Shown piece by piece: positions 63,303-64,000 of a DNA stretch of 64,000 nucleotides (position 1 is the first letter of the stretch; the number at the start of each line of letters is the position of its first letter). The position numbers and the translations under genes were made by a program. The notes beneath the pieces are model-generated. The model was not told where the DNA came from and did not search any database. It was given only the letters and a program-made list of their open reading frames with translations. Origin of the DNA: Comamonadaceae bacterium. Lineage in GTDB: Bacteria > Pseudomonadota > Gammaproteobacteria > Burkholderiales > Burkholderiaceae_C. The stretch lies in contig JAJTEW010000001.1 of NCBI GenBank assembly GCA_021299875.1, forward strand, positions 1 to 64,000, written 5' to 3'.

Positions 63303-64000
63303 TCAAGCCACCTCTTTCTGTTCTTCGATGAATTCAAGGGCCAGGTTGCGGGCCACCAATGCACGATAAGCCCAAGTGGCTCGCAAGCCATCTCGGGCGG
63401 TGAAGCTGGCGGCAATCGCGGCATCCAGATCAGCGGCCTTCACGTCCGAAGGCGACTTGCCCTCGAGCACGGCTTCGAGTTTGGGGGCTCGGCAAGGCGA
63501 TGGGGCCAAGCCGTTGTAAGCCAGTTTCACGCCTGTCAATTTTCCGCCTTGCAGCGTGTAGCTGATGGCGGCGCAGGTGGCCGAAATGTCTTGCTCAAAA
63601 CGCTTGCTCACCTTGTGAGCACGGAATACCTGGCCCGCCACGGGTTTGGGCAACTCCACAGCTTCGATGAATTCACCAGGCTCCATCACGTTTTTCTTCA
63701 TGCCCGTGTAGAAGTTGTCCAGCAGCACCTTGCGGATCTTGTTGCCCCGGCGCAGCACCAGGCTGGCGCCCAGCGCCATCAGGCACGGCATGGTGTCACC
63801 AATCGGAGAGCCGTTGGCGATGTTGCCCGCCAGCGTGGCAGTCGAGCGGATGGGCGGCGAACCAAAGCGGCGCAGCACTTCGGTGAAGTCGGGGTAGGCC
63901 TGGGCCAGCAGCGCTTCGACTTGGGTCAACGACACGGCCGCGCCGATGCGCCAGACCTTGTCGGTCTCTTGCACCTGACGCAACTCGGCCACATTGCCCA
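63303..64000 (-). CDS. xdhA: Xanthine dehydrogenase FAD/iron-sulfur subunit XdhA (5' part beyond the right edge)
   Basis: The last 232 codons of XdhA; the frame stays open to the window edge (ending, in translation order, as ...GNVAELRQVQ at the entry), so the N-terminal 2Fe-2S domains lie outside. The visible part is the FAD-binding domain end, with FGSPPIRSTATLAGNIANGSPIGDTMPCLMALGASLVL, and the CO-dehydrogenase flavoprotein C-terminal domain with AHKVSKRFEQDISATCAAI. Stop immediately precedes the xdhB ATG, so the two subunits are translated together. Confidence 0.95.
   Translation of the reverse strand, partial: GNVAELRQVQETDKVWRIGAAVSLTQVEALLAQAYPDFTEVLRRFGSPPIRSTATLAGNIANGSPIGDTMPCLMALGASLVLRRGNKIRKVLLDNFYTGMKKNVMEPGEFIEAVELPKPVAGQVFRAHKVSKRFEQDISATCAAISYTLQGGKLTGVKLAYNGLAPSPCRAPKLEAVLEGKSPSDVKAADLDAAIAASFTARDGLRATWAYRALVARNLALEFIEEQKEVA

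Overview
The window is a dense, high-GC chromosomal segment of a betaproteobacterium, most likely Burkholderiales and Comamonadaceae-like. The evidence is five TctC/Bug-type periplasmic binding proteins (four of them orphans), the aerobic IorA/IorB pair, the membrane cytochrome-c urate hydroxylase PuuD, and small cysteine-rich proteins typical of that family. I found no rRNA, tRNA, CRISPR array, prophage or insertion sequence. Genes are tightly packed, often with 1-4 nt start/stop overlaps. Only one gene-free stretch exceeds 300 bp (39716-40071).

Layout. 1-2176: housekeeping genes queF, yaaA and a TruC-like pseudouridine synthase; the yaaA and truC start codons overlap head to head. 2310-7565: old yellow enzyme plus Bug protein, a bidirectional terminator, then an alpha/beta hydrolase and a TonB-dependent receptor. 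7633-9708: RhlE-type helicase and dCTP deaminase. 9865-13004: GntR regulator with a perfect 20-bp operator, Bug protein and MmgE/PrpD enzyme. 13099-15574: BMP-type binding protein, adenine deaminase and a small unknown gene. 15765-18655: Bug protein, carboxymuconolactone-decarboxylase-like protein, HIBADH-family dehydrogenase and GlcG-like protein. 18785-21401: malonyl-CoA decarboxylase and a BenE transporter. 21506-27720: BMP-type ABC transporter operon divergent from guanine deaminase. 27773-33159: small proteins, LysR, thioredoxin-like protein and iorAB. 33292-39715: liv-type ABC operon ending in an acyl-CoA synthetase. 40072-45412: Crp/Fnr regulator and a tartrate-type cluster (ttuD, Bug, ttuC, divergent LysR). 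45442-46955: 8-oxoguanine deaminase preceded by a candidate NMT1 (xanthine) riboswitch. 47138-51980: acyltransferase, Ldh-family dehydrogenase and a complete tctCBA transporter. 52140-54343: puuD and xdhC. 54422-60866: TonB-like lipoprotein, BASS transporter, FadD-like ligase, two MFS transporters and a Cys-rich peptide. 60942-64000: xdhB and the 3' part of xdhA.

The main theme is purine oxidation spread over several transcription units. A BMP/ABC importer probably takes up purines or nucleosides. Adenine deaminase gives hypoxanthine and guanine deaminase gives xanthine. XdhAB, matured by XdhC, gives urate, and PuuD oxidises urate at the membrane. An 8-oxoguanine deaminase, apparently under a xanthine/urate-sensing RNA, also feeds urate. 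Enzymes downstream of 5-hydroxyisourate are not in the window. The second theme is organic-acid scavenging: Bug proteins, TctABC, the tartrate cluster, a Liv transporter with a CoA ligase, and IorAB.

The most interesting unexplained signals are regulatory: the riboswitch, several strong dyads (9865-9884, 15581-15606, 47035-47058, 39891-39906) and a TTCG-loop hairpin between livK and livH. All assignments come from reading sequence and recalling family motifs; no database search was run.
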